Shown here piece by piece: positions 29,873-38,972 of a stretch of DNA of 64,000 bases (position 1 is its first letter; each line of letters begins with the position of its first letter). The notes beneath the pieces were generated by a model, which saw only the letters and a list, made by a program, of their open reading frames with translations, had not been told where the DNA came from and did not search any database. A program made the position numbers and the translations under genes. Source of the DNA: Chitinasiproducens palmae (GTDB lineage Bacteria > Pseudomonadota > Gammaproteobacteria > Burkholderiales > Burkholderiaceae); the NCBI RefSeq assembly GCF_900095735.1, contig NZ_FNLO01000010.1:152094-216093 (forward strand), given 5' to 3'.

Positions 29873-31612
29873 TCAGCGGATGGTCAGCGTCACGCCCCGT
29901 CCACGCGGATCGGCGACCGGCAGCGGCGTGCGCTCCAGCACCTGGATCGCCTCCACGTCGCCATTGAAGGCCTGGCTCTGCAGCACGTAGCCGCGCGTCT
30001 TCAACGCTTCGGCGAGCGCGCCAGTAGCTGGCATGTACGGCTCGAAGTACAACGTGTTCTCTGGCAGCAACTGGTGATGGAAGCGCATCGCGGCCACCGC
30101 CTGCGCGAGCGGCAGGTGGAAGTCGTAGAGGTTCGTCACCACCTGGAAGATCGTCGTGAAGATGCGCGAACCGCCGGGCGTGCCGACGACCAGCGCAACC
30201 CGGCCGTCCCGCGTCAGGATCGTCGGCGTCATCGACGAGAGCGGCCGCTTGCCGGGCGCGATCGCGTTGGCATCGCTGCCCACCACGCCAAACATGTTCG
30301 GCACGCCGGTCTTGGCGGAGAAATCGTCCATCTCGTCGTTGAGCAGGAAGCCCGCGCCCGAGACGATCACGCCGGCGCCGAAATAGCCGTTGATCGTATA
30401 GGTGTTCGAGACCGCGTTGCCCCACTTGTCGACCACCGAGAAGTGCGTGGTTTCGGCGCGCTCGGGCATCGCGGTGCCCAGGCCCGGCTGAACGTCGCGC
30501 GTCGGGCTGATGGCGTCCGGGCGCACTTCGGCGGCCCGACGCGCGATGTAGGCGTCGTCGGTGAGCCGTGCGACCGGCACCTTGTAGGCGTCCGGGTCGC
30601 CCAGGTACTGCGCGCGATCCGCGAACACGCGCTTCTCGATCTCGGCGAGCAAGTGGATGTACTGCGGCGAATTCAGCTCGACGTTCTGGAAATCGGCCGC
30701 GCGCGCCGCCTTCATCTTCAGCAGCTGCACCAGCCCGATGCCGCCCGAGCTCGGCGGCGGCGCCGTGATCACGTCGTAGCCCTGCCAGCTTGCCTGGATC
30801 GGTGCCCGCCAGACGGCCTTGTAGTTCGCCAGGTCGCGCCGGTCGATCAGGCCATGGCCGCGCATCGCCTGCTCGATCAGGTCGGCGGTCTTGCCGCGAT
30901 AGAAATCCTGGGCGCCATCGTTGGCGATCCGTTCGAGCGTGCTCGCCAGTTCTGGCTGGCGGAACACCTGCCCCTCGCGCATGCCGCCGAAGTACACGGC
31001 GAAGTTCGTGCGCCCGGCGAAGGTCTTCAGCGCCGCGTCACGCCGCTCGATCAGTTGCGCATCGACCACGAAGCCGTCGCGCGCCAGCGCAACGGCCGGC
31101 GCCAGCACCGCTTTCCACGGCAGGCGCCCAAAGCGGCGGTGCGCCTGCCACATGCCGTCGACCGTGCCGGGCACGCCGGCGGCGCGATAGCCGACCAGGC
31201 TCATGTCCTTCACGACCTCACCCTTTGCATCGAGGTACATGTCGCGCGTCGCGGCGACCGGCGCGCGTTCCCGATAATCAAGGAAATAGGGCTTGCCGTC
31301 GACGTAGAGCGTCATGAAGCCGCCGCCGCCGATATTGCCCGCCTCCGGATAGGTAACCGCCAGCGAGAACGCCATCGCAACCGCGGCGTCGACCGCATTG
31401 CCGCCGGCCTTCATGATTTGCGCCGCCGTGGTGGCCGCGTAACGGTCCGCGGCGGCCACTGCGCCGGCGTCCAGAACCGGCGTTGGCGGACTCTTCGCCA
31501 GCGCCAGATCGGGCAGCGGCAGAAAGGCGAGTGTCAGCGCGCCGCTTGCCGCCCAGCCGCGCAACCGCCGCCAGATTCCGATTCGTCCCGTGTCACGCGT
31601 CATCTCGCTCAC
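29873..31612 (-). CDS. ggt: Gamma-glutamyltransferase
   Basis: A secreted N-terminal nucleophile hydrolase of 579 residues that cleaves gamma-glutamyl bonds of glutathione in the periplasm. A long basic lead (RRLRGW) and hydrophobic core ending in LALA form the signal peptide. The proenzyme contains AGGNAVDAAVAMAFSLAV. ETTHFSVVDKWGNAVSN near residue 387 supplies the catalytic Thr at the autocleavage point, and GKRPLSSMTPTIL and GTPGGSRI are the later conserved loops. The start is GTG at 31612, supported by GGAGAGG five bases upstream; an ATG three codons later is spaced too far. It stands alone on its strand. Confidence 0.95.
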   Translation of the reverse strand: MSEMTRDTGRIGIWRRLRGWAASGALTLAFLPLPDLALAKSPPTPVLDAGAVAAADRYAATTAAQIMKAGGNAVDAAVAMAFSLAVTYPEAGNIGGGGFMTLYVDGKPYFLDYRERAPVAATRDMYLDAKGEVVKDMSLVGYRAAGVPGTVDGMWQAHRRFGRLPWKAVLAPAVALARDGFVVDAQLIERRDAALKTFAGRTNFAVYFGGMREGQVFRQPELASTLERIANDGAQDFYRGKTADLIEQAMRGHGLIDRRDLANYKAVWRAPIQASWQGYDVITAPPPSSGGIGLVQLLKMKAARAADFQNVELNSPQYIHLLAEIEKRVFADRAQYLGDPDAYKVPVARLTDDAYIARRAAEVRPDAISPTRDVQPGLGTAMPERAETTHFSVVDKWGNAVSNTYTINGYFGAGVIVSGAGFLLNDEMDDFSAKTGVPNMFGVVGSDANAIAPGKRPLSSMTPTILTRDGRVALVVGTPGGSRIFTTIFQVVTNLYDFHLPLAQAVAAMRFHHQLLPENTLYFEPYMPATGALAEALKTRGYVLQSQAFNGDVEAIQVLERTPLPVADPRGRGVTLTIR

Positions 31613-31717
31613 GCTGTCCTCTCCCGTGCGCCCGGAATGGGCCGTCGGCTATCTTGCCGACAGCAGGCCCGTTTCGGCAAGTGGCAATGGTCCCGACGCC
31701 GGCCGCGAACGCATGAA

Positions 31718-31976
31718 AACGGCACACGGGACGCGGGACGGACGGCAACAGACAGCGACGGGACGGGAAGGACAAGGAAGGACAGCGACGGACAGCGATC
31801 GCAACGAGATCGGGGCGATGCGGGAGCGCGCGTCGGCTGGGCGCTCATCGACGGACACCGCAGTGCAACGGCGCTTCGATCAGACTTCGCGCTGCGTTCG
31901 AGCTGTGTTCGACCTGCGCTGCAGCGAACGCCGACTGCGTCGGAGGCGTCGCATCGAGTCAGGAACGGCTGGCGGG
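31718..31976. other. Gene-free spacer with degenerate GACGG-rich repeats
   Basis: The 360-base spacer between ggt and the glycine-zipper gene has no convincing gene. Positions 31718-31800 are a purine-rich low-complexity tract built from GGGAC, GGACAG and GCGACGG words. I could not define a single unit. Confidence 0.6.
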
Positions 31977-32237
31977 TCAGCGATGCGCGCCGATCGCGCC
32001 GCCCACCACCGCACCGCCGATGGTTCCGATCGGACCGCCGGTCAGCACGTAGCCCAGCGCGCCGCCCGCCGCCGCGCCCACTGCCGCGCCCTTCTGCGAG
32101 CGGCTCATCGATGCGCAACCGCCCGCCTGTGCCAGCACACCGACCGCCACCAGGCCGATGGCGGCGCGGCGTAATGCGGCGCGCACGCCGCGCTTGCGCG
32201 TCTGAGAAGCAATGGTGCGGGAGCCGTGCTGATTCAT
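31977..32237 (-). CDS. Glycine-zipper lipoprotein (17 kDa surface antigen / OmpA-like Gly-zipper type)
   Basis: An 86-residue protein. After a basic N-terminus (GSRTIASQTRKRGVRAALRR) comes a hydrophobic segment and a probable lipobox ending AGGC (Cys41). The body is a Gly-rich transmembrane zipper: KGAAVGAAAGGALGYVLTGG then IGGAVVGGAIGAHR. Such proteins sit in the outer membrane or periplasm and support envelope integrity. Many are induced by stress. GGAAGG stands before ATG 32237 at good spacing, whereas a longer open frame to 32585 has no ribosome site. It is divergent from glnS. Confidence 0.85.
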   Translation of the reverse strand: MNQHGSRTIASQTRKRGVRAALRRAAIGLVAVGVLAQAGGCASMSRSQKGAAVGAAAGGALGYVLTGGPIGTIGGAVVGGAIGAHR

Positions 32238-32458
32238 CTTTTTTTCCTTCCTGGGGCCGCGCAGTCCGCGCGGCGCATGCTTTGCAAATTCCACGCCGAG
32301 TGTAGCGGCATCGGTGCGCGGCGCGGCCACGGTTTTACGCGACGTTACAGCTGATGCAAATCGGCAAGACCCGGCTCCGCGGCGCGGCGCCCGCCCGCCG
32401 ACCGGATCGAACGGCGGCATCGAACGGCGGCATGCCGCAGGCGGCCCCTGGCGTGCGG

Positions 32459-32464
32459 TAGAAT
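32459..32464 (+). promoter_or_regulatory. Candidate -10 box for glnS
   Basis: TAGAATCG stands 41 bases before the glnS ATG in the divergent spacer. The TAGAAT/TATAAT + CG form recurs in this window. No clear -35. Confidence 0.35.
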
Positions 32465-32505
32465 CGCCGCTCCATCGCGCGCCATTGAAGAGACAGCCTG
32501 AGCGT

Positions 32506-34209
32506 ATGAGCACCCCAACCAACGACGCGGTCGTCGCGTCGAATTTCATCCGGAACATCATCGACGAGGACGCGCGGACCGGCAAATGGCAGGGTCGCGT
32601 CGAGACGCGGTTCCCGCCGGAGCCGAACGGCTATCTGCACGTGGGTCATGCGAAAAGCATCCATGTGAATTTCGGACTGGCGCGCGACTACGGCGGCGTT
32701 TGCCACCTGCGCTTCGACGATACGAATCCCGAAAAGGAAAGCACCGAGTACGTCGACTCGATCATCGACGCGGTACAGTGGCTTGGCTTCTCGTGGGAGA
32801 AGGACGGCAACGCGCACCTGTACTACGCAAGCGACTATTTCGAGAAGCTGTACGGTTTCGCGTGCCTGCTGATCGAACGCGGCCACGCCTATGTCGACAG
32901 CCAGAGCGCCGACGAGATGCGGGCCGCGCGCGGTTCGCTGACCGAGCCCGGCAAGCCGTCGCCGTTCCGCGACCGCACGCCCGCCGAAAACCTCGACCTG
33001 TTCGCGCGCATGCGGGCGGGCGAGTTCGCCGACGGCGAGCATGTGCTGCGTGCCAAGATCGACATGGCCTCGCCGAACATCAATATGCGCGACCCGGTCA
33101 TCTATCGGATTCGCCACGCGCACCATCACCGCACCGGTGATGCCTGGTGCGTCTATCCGATGTACGACTTCACGCACTGCGTGTCGGACGCGCTCGAGAA
33201 CATCACGCACTCGCTTTGTACGCTGGAATTCGAGGACCACCGGCCGCTGTACGACTGGTTCCTCGACCGGCTCGCGGAAGCCGGACAGTTCGCGCGGCCG
33301 CTGCCGCAGCAGATCGAATTTGCCCGTCTCAAGCTGACCTATGCGATCACCAGCAAGCGCAAGCTGATCCAGCTCGTGCAGGAAGGCCACGTCGACGCCT
33401 GGGACGACCCGCGCCTGCCGACCATCATCGGCCTGCGTCGCCGCGGTTACACGCCGTCGGCGATCCAGCTGTTCTGCGATCGCATCGGCGTCTCGAAAGC
33501 GGATTCGTGGATCGACATGAGCACGCTCGAACAGGCGTTGCGCGACGACCTGGATCCGGTCGCCCCGCGAGCGATCGCGGTTCTCGATCCGCTCAAGCTG
33601 ATCGTCGAGAACTTCCCGGAAGACGGCCGCGAGCCGTGCAGCGCGCCGGTGCATCCGCATCATCCGGAACGCGGACAGCGCGACTTCGTGTTCACCCGCG
33701 AACTCTGGATCGAGCGGGACGACTTCACGGAAACGCCGCCAAAGGGCTATTTCCGTTTGTTCCCCGGCAACAAGGTCAGACTGCGCTACGGCTTCGTGAT
33801 CGAATGCATCGGCGCGGACAAGGACGCCGACGGCAACGTCGTGGCGGTCCGTTGCCGCTATTTCCCCGACAGCAAATCCGGTACCGAAGGTGCCAACACC
33901 TACAAGGTGAAAGGCAACATCCATTGGGTCAGCGCGACCGACGCGGTCGCCGCCGAGGTGCGTCTGTACGATCGTCTGTTCGCCGAGCCGCAGCCCGACG
34001 CCGGCGGCCGCGACTTCCTGCAAGCGCTCAATCCGAATGCGAAGCGCACGGTACGAGCGTTCGTCGAGCCGTCCGCAGGCGCGCTGGCGGCCGAGGCGCG
34101 CGTACAGTTCGAGCGCCACGGTTACTTCGTTGCCGACCGCCGCGACTCGGCGCCCGGACGCCCGGTGTTCAATCGTGCCGTCTCGTTGAAGGACAGCTGG
34201 GGCAAATAG
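32506..34209 (+). CDS. glnS: Glutamine--tRNA ligase
   Basis: GlnS charges tRNA-Gln directly. The 567-residue class I enzyme has RFPPEPNGYLHVGHAKS with the HIGH-type motif HVGH at residues 45-48. Further along are RFDDTNPEKE, YDFTHCVSDALENITHSLCT and the KMSKS counterpart TSKRKL near 282, all normal for GlnS. The two-barrel anticodon-binding C-terminal half includes RELWIERDDFTE and RLFPGNKVRLRYGF. ATG 32506 gives the family start. It is followed by a classical terminator. Having GlnS fits a proteobacterium that does not rely on the GatCAB route for Gln-tRNA. Confidence 0.98.
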   Translation: MSTPTNDAVVASNFIRNIIDEDARTGKWQGRVETRFPPEPNGYLHVGHAKSIHVNFGLARDYGGVCHLRFDDTNPEKESTEYVDSIIDAVQWLGFSWEKDGNAHLYYASDYFEKLYGFACLLIERGHAYVDSQSADEMRAARGSLTEPGKPSPFRDRTPAENLDLFARMRAGEFADGEHVLRAKIDMASPNINMRDPVIYRIRHAHHHRTGDAWCVYPMYDFTHCVSDALENITHSLCTLEFEDHRPLYDWFLDRLAEAGQFARPLPQQIEFARLKLTYAITSKRKLIQLVQEGHVDAWDDPRLPTIIGLRRRGYTPSAIQLFCDRIGVSKADSWIDMSTLEQALRDDLDPVAPRAIAVLDPLKLIVENFPEDGREPCSAPVHPHHPERGQRDFVFTRELWIERDDFTETPPKGYFRLFPGNKVRLRYGFVIECIGADKDADGNVVAVRCRYFPDSKSGTEGANTYKVKGNIHWVSATDAVAAEVRLYDRLFAEPQPDAGGRDFLQALNPNAKRTVRAFVEPSAGALAAEARVQFERHGYFVADRRDSAPGRPVFNRAVSLKDSWGK

Positions 34210-34236
34210 GCCTGACCGCATGACCCGCTGAAACGA

Positions 34237-34264
34237 AAAACGGTCTGCCGAGGCAGACCGTTTT
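34237..34264. terminator. Rho-independent terminator, usable in both directions
   Basis: AAAACGGTCTGCC-GA-GGCAGACCGTTTT is a perfect hairpin with an A-run before and a T-run after. It ends glnS (stop 34209) and also lies 60 bases beyond the end of the convergent small secreted protein gene. Confidence 0.93.
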
Positions 34265-34323
34265 CTCATCCGCGCCCGGCAGGCTTCACCGGGCGGGCAT
34301 CGACGCGTGAGCGACCGATCGTC

Positions 34324-34572
34324 TTACTTGTTGGCCGGATCGACGCTCGACGCGCCGTTGTTGCCCGCGCCAGCAGCCGAGTTCGTGCTGGTCGTGTCCG
34401 AATGCTTCATGTGACGATGCGACTTGCTCTTGTGGGTGCTGCCCGTCGGGGCCGCCGGTGCGATCGCCGCCGGGGCCGAAGCCGACGTGTCGGCTGCCGG
34501 CGACTGGGTCGCTTGTGCGAAAGCGGAGCCAGCGAACAGGGTGGCGGACAGTGCGATCAACAGTTTGTTCAT
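34324..34572 (-). CDS. Small secreted Ser/Ala/Thr-rich protein, function unknown
   Basis: An 82-residue exported protein with signal peptide MNKLLIALSATLFAGSAFAQ. The mature part is low-complexity, with an Ala/Pro/Ser stretch, then THKSKSHRHMKHSD and an Asn/Ala/Gly tail. GGAG stands about 8 bases before ATG 34572. It converges with glnS over the shared terminator. I do not recognise a family; the basic His/Lys middle segment resembles small acid-shock-type proteins, but that is only a composition resemblance. The 365-base divergent spacer to the next gene (34573-34937) holds nothing I can identify. Confidence 0.75.
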   Translation of the reverse strand: MNKLLIALSATLFAGSAFAQATQSPAADTSASAPAAIAPAAPTGSTHKSKSHRHMKHSDTTSTNSAAGAGNNGASSVDPANK

Positions 34573-34937
34573 ATCAACGTACTCCAGATGTCGAGTTGCT
34601 TCGAAAAGCGATCACGATGCTCGTGAGGGTGTCGACGCCGCGTTCCACACCGCGGCGCGCAACCCCGACATGATTGCCTCGCTCCGACTCAGGCACGCAT
34701 GACTCATGCCTGCCCGAACGCCGGCAGCCGACGCGCCAGACGACGCTACCGACGCATGGCCGGTGCGACCGAGCTAAACGCCTGCGCAGGAAGGCTTATT
34801 GCCACGAATGCGCGCCTTGCGCAGGGCGAGCGCGCCGCGCGGAACATCGGGGACGGTTGAGATCGCCTGGACCATCCCCAGATGATTTTTCGAAATTACG
34901 TGCAACCACGCGTAGATTTGCTCGCAAGGAGAAAGAA

Positions 34938-35786
34938 ATGGACACCACGTTGGACACTTTCGAGGCAGACGTCATCGCGGCCTCGCATCAACTGCCGGTA
35001 CTGGTCGATTTCTGGGCGCCTTGGTGCGGCCCCTGCCGAGCGCTCGGGCCGTTGCTGGAACGACTGGAAAGCGAATTTGCGGGGCGCTTCCGGCTGGTGA
35101 AGGTGAATTCCGACGAGAACCCGGAGTTGGCCGCACAGTTCCAGGTGCGCAGCATTCCGTTCGTGCTGGCCTTCGTCGGCGGCCGTCCGGTCGATCAATT
35201 CGTCGGCGCGTTGCCCGAGGGCGAGTTGCGCCGCTTCATTGCGCGGCTGCTACCGCCACCCGAAGTTCTTGCACGGCAGCGCGCCCAACAGGCGCGCGCC
35301 GAGGGCCGGCCGCAGGACGCCTACGCGGCGCTGCACGAAGCGCTCGGCCTCGCCGACGGCTTCGACGATGCACGCCTGGATCTGATCGAGTGGCTGCTCG
35401 CGGATGAACGCTACGACGAGGCGCGCGAGCAGGTCGGCAAACTGTCGCCAAAGACCACGCAAGGCATCGATGCACGTTTCAACGCGCTGAAGACACGACT
35501 GGACGCGGTCGATCGCAGCGCCGACCTGCCCGGCGCGGATGCGCTGCGCGCGCGGATCGAACAAGACCCGGCGGACTTGGCGGCGCGCTTCGACCTGGCC
35601 AATGCGTTGATCGCGGCAAGCCGCTACGACGAGGCACTGGCGCAGTTGCTCGAAATCGTCAAACGCGATCGCACCTACCAGGACGACGTCGGACGCAAGA
35701 CGATGCTGTCGGTGTTCGAACTCGCTGCCGACCAACCCGCGCTGGTCGGCAAGTGGCGCAAGCAACTGGCCAGTACGCTTTATTGA
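34938..35786 (+). CDS. cnoX: Thioredoxin-TPR chaperone (CnoX/YbbN type)
   Basis: A 282-residue protein with an N-terminal thioredoxin domain (residues about 1-105) and a C-terminal helical TPR-like half. The active site is WAPWCGPC, Cys30 and Cys33, so unlike E. coli YbbN (SQHC) it keeps a full redox-active CGPC. The segment QVRSIPFVLAFVGGRPVDQF contains the cis-Pro region. The TPR half shows RPQDAYAALHEALGL and SRYDEALAQLLEIVKRD. Family members are chaperones that protect proteins during oxidative chlorine stress. AAGGAGAAAGAA precedes ATG 34938. The open frame extends upstream, but those residues are not family-like. Confidence 0.9.
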   Translation: MDTTLDTFEADVIAASHQLPVLVDFWAPWCGPCRALGPLLERLESEFAGRFRLVKVNSDENPELAAQFQVRSIPFVLAFVGGRPVDQFVGALPEGELRRFIARLLPPPEVLARQRAQQARAEGRPQDAYAALHEALGLADGFDDARLDLIEWLLADERYDEAREQVGKLSPKTTQGIDARFNALKTRLDAVDRSADLPGADALRARIEQDPADLAARFDLANALIAASRYDEALAQLLEIVKRDRTYQDDVGRKTMLSVFELAADQPALVGKWRKQLASTLY

Positions 35787-35977
35787 AGCCCAGCCACGGG
35801 CATAACGCACCGCTTGCAAGGCGCGGCACCACGGCCCGGGCGGCGGCACGCACGGCGCCGGTCCCGGTGCAAAGCACGATATCAACCTGTTTCAGCCGGC
35901 GCCCTGCGTCGTCGACTGCCACGTTCTGCCGGCATGGGCGATGGATGCGCTTATTGGATGGCCGACCAGGCGGCCGA

Positions 35978-36823
35978 CTAGTCTGCTGACTGCGCGGCTG
36001 ACTGCGCGGCTGACTGCGCGATCGCTTGAAGCGCCTCGCCGGCGGCCACGAAGCCGAACGCGGCGGTGACGATCACGCTGGAACCGAAGCCGGCGCAATT
36101 CAGCCGTGCGCCGACCGGCGCGTCACTGTCACTGGCTGGCGGCTGGCGCAGCGCTTCATCCGAATACACGGCGCGAATTCCCATCTTGCCGCGCTTCGGC
36201 CCTGGAAAGCCATACTCGCGCCGCAAACGGCCGCGCACCTTGGCGAGCAACGGATCCTGAACCGTGCGCGCCAGATCGTCCACCCTGATCCGGGTCGGAT
36301 CGACTTGTCCGCCCGCGCCGCCGACCGTGACGATGGCCTGTCCACGGCGGCCCGCCCACGCCAGTAGCGCAACCTTCGCCTTGCTGTCGTCGATGGCATC
36401 GACGATGAAGTCGTAGCCGTCGCCGAGCAGCGCCTCGACCGTGTCCGGCTCGACGAATTCGTCCACGGCATCGACCCGGCACGACGGGTTGATCAGCGCG
36501 ATGCGTTCACGCATCGCATCGACCTTCGCCTTGCCGAAATTGCCATCGAGTGCGTGCAATTGCCGGTTCGTGTTGCCGAGCGCGACGTGATCGAGATCGA
36601 ACAGGGTCAGATGCCCGATGGCGCTGCGCGCCAGTGCCTCGACCGTCCACGAGCCGACGCCGCCGATGCCGATCACCGCAACCCGCGCAGCTTGGAAGGC
36701 GCGGTAGGCGGGCTCGCCATACAGGCGAGCCACGCCCGAGAACCGGCGCGCCAGTTCGTCTCCGGCAACGGCCGGCGCGAAACCGTCGTCCAGCGCACCG
36801 ATTTCAGGAAGTTTTTCTGACAT
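35978..36823 (-). CDS. tcdA: tRNA threonylcarbamoyladenosine dehydratase
   Basis: TcdA (CsdL), a ThiF/E1-like enzyme, uses ATP to cyclise t6A37 to ct6A in tRNAs. The 281-residue protein has the Rossmann loop VIGIGGVGSWTVEAL near residues 51-66. ARSAIGHLTLFDLDHVALGNTNRQLHAL is split by an LDHV spine, DAIDDSKAKVALL follows, and GQVDPTRIRVDDLARTVQDP is in the middle. The C-terminus ends in a low-complexity tail, AQSAAQSAAQSAD, generated by a 12-bp tandem repeat. That tail is not part of the usual family fold. It is divergent from pdxH. No Shine-Dalgarno is visible before ATG 36823. Confidence 0.93.
   Translation of the reverse strand: MSEKLPEIGALDDGFAPAVAGDELARRFSGVARLYGEPAYRAFQAARVAVIGIGGVGSWTVEALARSAIGHLTLFDLDHVALGNTNRQLHALDGNFGKAKVDAMRERIALINPSCRVDAVDEFVEPDTVEALLGDGYDFIVDAIDDSKAKVALLAWAGRRGQAIVTVGGAGGQVDPTRIRVDDLARTVQDPLLAKVRGRLRREYGFPGPKRGKMGIRAVYSDEALRQPPASDSDAPVGARLNCAGFGSSVIVTAAFGFVAAGEALQAIAQSAAQSAAQSAD
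35984..36024. repeat. 12-bp tandem repeat in the 3' end of tcdA
   Basis: GCTGACTGCGCG-type 12-bp units repeat three times with few changes, in frame with tcdA, giving the AQSAAQSAAQSA tail. The repeat ends within a few bases of the stop. Confidence 0.85.
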
Positions 36824-36905
36824 TTTGAAAGTTATCGCGTAAATGCCCTTTATTTCGGGAGGAAACGCGAAGAATCGACTATCCGCAAGAATTACCTGCT
36901 TTGGT

Positions 36906-36911
36906 TATACT
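36906..36911 (+). promoter_or_regulatory. Candidate -10 box for pdxH
   Basis: TATACT stands 28 bases before the GTG start of pdxH in an AT-richer part of the divergent spacer. The -35 is not clear. Confidence 0.35.
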
Positions 36912-36938
36912 GCAAGCGTTGACCGTCAGTGAGCAATC

Positions 36939-37577
36939 GTGGACAAGTTAGCAGACCTGCGTCGGAGCTACGCACAAGGGGTTCTCCTGGAGGCGGACGT
37001 CCAGTCCGATCCGATCCAGCAGTTCGAACATTGGTTCGCCGACGTACTGGCGTGCGAACTGCCCGATCCCAACGCGATGACGTTGGCCACCGCCAGCCGC
37101 GACGGCCGGCCCAGTGCGCGCATCGTACTGCTGAAAGGCATCGTGGATGGCGGCTTCCGCTTCTTCACGAACTACGACAGCCGCAAGGGCCGCGATCTCG
37201 CGGAAAACCCGCACGCAAGCTTATCCTTTTATTGGGTCGGCCTCGAACGCCAAGTGCGTATCGAGGGCACCGTCGCAAAGACCAGCGCCCAGGACAGCGA
37301 CGAGTATTTCTTCTCCCGGCCGGTCGAATCGCGTCTGGGCGCATGGGCGTCCGAGCAGAGCCAGCCGGTCGCCGACCGTGCCGCTCTCGAGCAGCGCGAA
37401 CGGGAGTTCAAGGCCCGCTTCGGCGATGACCCGCCACGGCCGCCTCACTGGGGCGGTTATCAGTTGTCCCCTCAAACCATCGAATTCTGGCAGGGCCGCC
37501 CTTCCCGGCTCCACGATCGCCTGGTCTATTCGCGCAACGCGGACGGATCGTGGACGCTGTCGCGACTCTCCCCCTGA
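36939..37577 (+). CDS. pdxH: Pyridoxine/pyridoxamine 5'-phosphate oxidase
   Basis: PdxH oxidises PNP and PMP to pyridoxal 5'-phosphate with FMN. The 212-residue product begins at GTG (36939). [16 protein letters not shown] and [20 protein letters not shown] fit the family N-terminus. The FMN and substrate regions [33 protein letters not shown] and [12 protein letters not shown] are present. The C-terminus ends with [20 protein letters not shown] and [11 protein letters not shown]. There is no good Shine-Dalgarno before the GTG. It is divergent from tcdA, and cfa follows on the same strand after 96 bases. Length matches the family (about 210-220). Confidence 0.95.
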   Translation: MDKLADLRRSYAQGVLLEADVQSDPIQQFEHWFADVLACELPDPNAMTLATASRDGRPSARIVLLKGIVDGGFRFFTNYDSRKGRDLAENPHASLSFYWVGLERQVRIEGTVAKTSAQDSDEYFFSRPVESRLGAWASEQSQPVADRAALEQREREFKARFGDDPPRPPHWGGYQLSPQTIEFWQGRPSRLHDRLVYSRNADGSWTLSRLSP

Positions 37578-37673
37578 ATCCCGCGCCGCAACGTACGGCG
37601 CGCGGGGTCGCGTCGCCGCGCGACGGAGTGTTCAACGGCCGGGCAGGCCAACCGCATGTCTTGGGAGATAACA

Positions 37674-38972
37674 ATGTTTTGGGAGAAAAAACTGGCGCAC
37701 TGGGTCGACGCGGTGCGGGCCAATGCCAACGTCCCGGCGCGTCTTGTTCTCTGGAACGGTCAACAGTTCGACTTCGGGACGTTCGACGCGCCGCGCGTGA
37801 CGCTGCGCGTCAATTCCGCCGCCGCGGTGCCGATGCTGCTGGAGCCGAGCCTGGACAATCTGGGCGAAGCCTACGTGAAGGGCAAACTGGATGTCGAAGG
37901 ACGCCTGCCTGACGTCATCGAGATCGGCTACGCGCTGGCCCGGGGTTTTGTCTCCACGCCAAGCAAGCTGGCGCGGGTGGCACGCCATTTCACCCACTCG
38001 AAGGCCAGCGACAAGAAGGCGATCCAGTATCACTACGACGTCTCGAACGCGTTCTATGAACAGTTCCTCGACCCGAACATGGTGTATTCGTGCGCGTATT
38101 TCGAGAACGGCGACGAGGATCTGGCGACCGCGCAAGTCAAGAAGCTTGACCACATCCTGACGAAGATCCAGTTGCGCCCCGGACATCGTCTGCTCGACAT
38201 CGGCTGCGGCTGGGGCGCCCTCGTGATTCGCGCCGCGCAGCAGTATGGCGCGCAGTGCGTCGGCGTCACGCTGTCGCAAAACCAGTTCGATCTCGCGACC
38301 GCGCGCGTCAAGGCGGCCGGCCTGCAGGACAAGATCGAGATTCGTCTGCAGGATTATCGAGATGTCGACGGCGTGTTCGACCGCATCACCAGCGTCGGCA
38401 TGTTCGAGCACGTCGGACGCAAGAATCTGTCCGGCTATTTCGGGAAGATCAATGCGCTGCTGGCCGACGATGGCGTAGTGATGAACCATGGCATCACGTC
38501 CACCGATCCGGACAGCGGCGAGACTTCGCACGGCGGCGGCGAATTCATCGATAAATACGTGTTTCCCGATGGCGAACTGCCGCACATCAGTTTCGCCATG
38601 CAGGCAATGCAGCAGGGTGGCCTGGAAGCGTTCGACGTCGAGAACCTGCGCCGCCATTACGCCCGTACGCTGGCGCTGTGGACCGAGAACTTCGAGGACC
38701 ATGCGGAAACGATTCACGGCCTGGTCGACGAGGAACGGTTCCGCATCTGGCGCGTGTATCTGGCGGGCTGCTCCTACGCCTTCGAGCACGACGACGTCGC
38801 GATCTATCAGATCGTCGGCCGCAAGGCCGGTCAGTTGGCCAGCGGCCTGCCGTGGTCGAGGCGCTATATGTACGACCGCGCGAGTGTTTGTAATGCCACC
38901 AGTGCCGCCAGCGCCGCCAACGAACCGGTCGCGCCGAACGTGACGGCGCTCGACCAGGCTGCAAACGCGTAG
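37674..38972 (+). CDS. cfa: Cyclopropane-fatty-acyl-phospholipid synthase
   Basis: Cfa methylenates unsaturated acyl chains in membrane phospholipids using S-adenosylmethionine. The 432-residue protein has KKAIQYHYDVSNAFYEQFLD and YSCAYF before the SAM site LLDIGCGWGALVIRAA. QNQFDLATARVKAAGL, MFEHVGRKNLSGYF and HGITSTDPDSGE are later conserved loops. I start at ATG 37674 because GGGAGATAAC precedes it; ATG 37656 has no ribosome site. The final 28 residues after DRASVCNA are a Ser/Ala-rich tail (SAASAANEPVAPNV) that is not family-like and may come from a short repeat (GCCGCCAGC words). It stands between pdxH and a repeat-rich spacer. Confidence 0.93.
   Translation: MFWEKKLAHWVDAVRANANVPARLVLWNGQQFDFGTFDAPRVTLRVNSAAAVPMLLEPSLDNLGEAYVKGKLDVEGRLPDVIEIGYALARGFVSTPSKLARVARHFTHSKASDKKAIQYHYDVSNAFYEQFLDPNMVYSCAYFENGDEDLATAQVKKLDHILTKIQLRPGHRLLDIGCGWGALVIRAAQQYGAQCVGVTLSQNQFDLATARVKAAGLQDKIEIRLQDYRDVDGVFDRITSVGMFEHVGRKNLSGYFGKINALLADDGVVMNHGITSTDPDSGETSHGGGEFIDKYVFPDGELPHISFAMQAMQQGGLEAFDVENLRRHYARTLALWTENFEDHAETIHGLVDEERFRIWRVYLAGCSYAFEHDDVAIYQIVGRKAGQLASGLPWSRRYMYDRASVCNATSAASAANEPVAPNVTALDQAANA

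Noticed and set aside
28040..32305. A 1421-residue open frame on the + strand opposite alaS and ggt
   Set aside because: It is antisense to two well-conserved genes, composed of Arg/His/Ala-rich residues with no recognisable domain, typical of a GC-rich shadow frame.
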